Translations under genes and position numbers: made by a program | NCBI GenBank assembly: GCA_902362865.1 | Contig: CABIYE010000026.1 | Coordinates: forward strand, 1-48,308 | Reading direction: 5' to 3' | Origin: Clostridiaceae bacterium | Lineage (GTDB): Bacteria > Bacillota > Clostridia > Lachnospirales > Lachnospiraceae | Length of the DNA: 48,308 nucleotides | In this document: one piece after another, positions 48,227 to 48,308 of the stretch | Numbering within the stretch: position 1 is the stretch's first letter | Layout: the number at the start of each line of letters is the position of its first letter | The notes under the pieces: model-generated | Seen by the model: the letters and a program-made list of their open reading frames with translations, nothing else | The model's database searches: none | Told to the model about the DNA's origin: nothing

Positions 48227-48308
48227 GGTAGTGTCAAAAACTACCTGTTTTTTTGTACTAAAATCTAATAAAAACCTTGATTTTTAGGGAAATCTGCAAT
48301 AAAAAGAG
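48227..48308. other. Possible mobile-element end at the right edge
   Basis: GGTAGT and ACTACC (48227-48232 and 48240-48245) enclose GTCAAAA, directly at the point where SLH coding similarity stops. The following DNA is A/T-rich and non-coding as far as visible. GTGTCAAAAACT-type ends occur in several IS families. Too little is present for identification. Confidence 0.3.

Overview
The window looks like chromosomal DNA of a low-to-mid GC Gram-positive gut anaerobe, most likely a Lachnospiraceae member (Clostridia). Evidence: strong AAGGAGG-type ribosome binding sites, TTGACA/TATAAT promoters with 17-bp spacers, FMN riboswitches, an SLH-anchored glycosidase, YesMN regulators, several two-component/ABC peptide-resistance operons, and many flavodoxin/cupin/carboxymuconolactone-decarboxylase genes. 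The genus cannot be named from sequence alone. No rRNA, tRNA, CRISPR array or intact phage was seen.

Layout. 0-1.1 kb: a truncated MATE gene divergent from a PadR regulator across a set of palindromic operators. 1.1-13 kb (minus strand): two tandem operons of the same design, response regulator - histidine kinase - ABC ATPase - FtsX-type permease - receiver-less winged-helix protein. Two further winged-helix fragments and a small secreted protein lie at the end of the first. 13.2-14.6 kb: a MerR/TipA-type regulator and a DUF2000 gene. 14.6-16.3 kb: a promoter with an 11-bp tandem repeat, an FMN riboswitch, the riboflavin transporter gene ribU, and a translationally coupled gene whose product joins a riboflavin kinase domain to an OmpR-type winged helix. 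This last gene is the most unusual in the window. 16.4-20.3 kb: a flavodoxin, then the wreck of a second FMN-riboswitch operon (ribU, EFR1 ferredoxin, CMD, DUF4405 and flavodoxin, all internally deleted), a pyridoxamine-oxidase-like flavoprotein and an HxlR regulator. 20.4-25.2 kb: sorbitol/polyol use (MDR dehydrogenase, GPH transporter, PfkB kinase) with a ROK repressor and matching operator sites. 25.3-32.9 kb: a LysR-associated redox/detoxification island (flavodoxins, CMD, SDR, cupins, iron ADH, MATE) with several deletion remnants. 33-35 kb: MarR plus MATE. 35-39 kb: ogt, response regulator, ABC ATPase and permease, and kinase. 39-39.8 kb: ribosomal protein L25/Ctc. 39.9-48 kb: a 1379-residue SLH-anchored GH2 glycosidase downstream of a sugar-binding lipoprotein and a YesN/YesM pair. 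The right edge holds the end of another SLH protein.

How it works together. The twin operons and the 35-38 kb operon look like membrane-stress or antimicrobial-peptide detoxification modules. In each, an 11-bp direct repeat overlaps or abuts the promoter of the ABC genes, as expected for OmpR-family regulators. The 14.6-16.3 kb operon appears to control riboflavin uptake twice: at RNA level through the riboswitch and, by inference, at DNA level through the kinase-winged-helix fusion. The 17.5-32 kb stretch is rich in flavin-dependent proteins but heavily eroded by internal deletions, so a naive annotation would call several chimeric or truncated ORFs as real genes.
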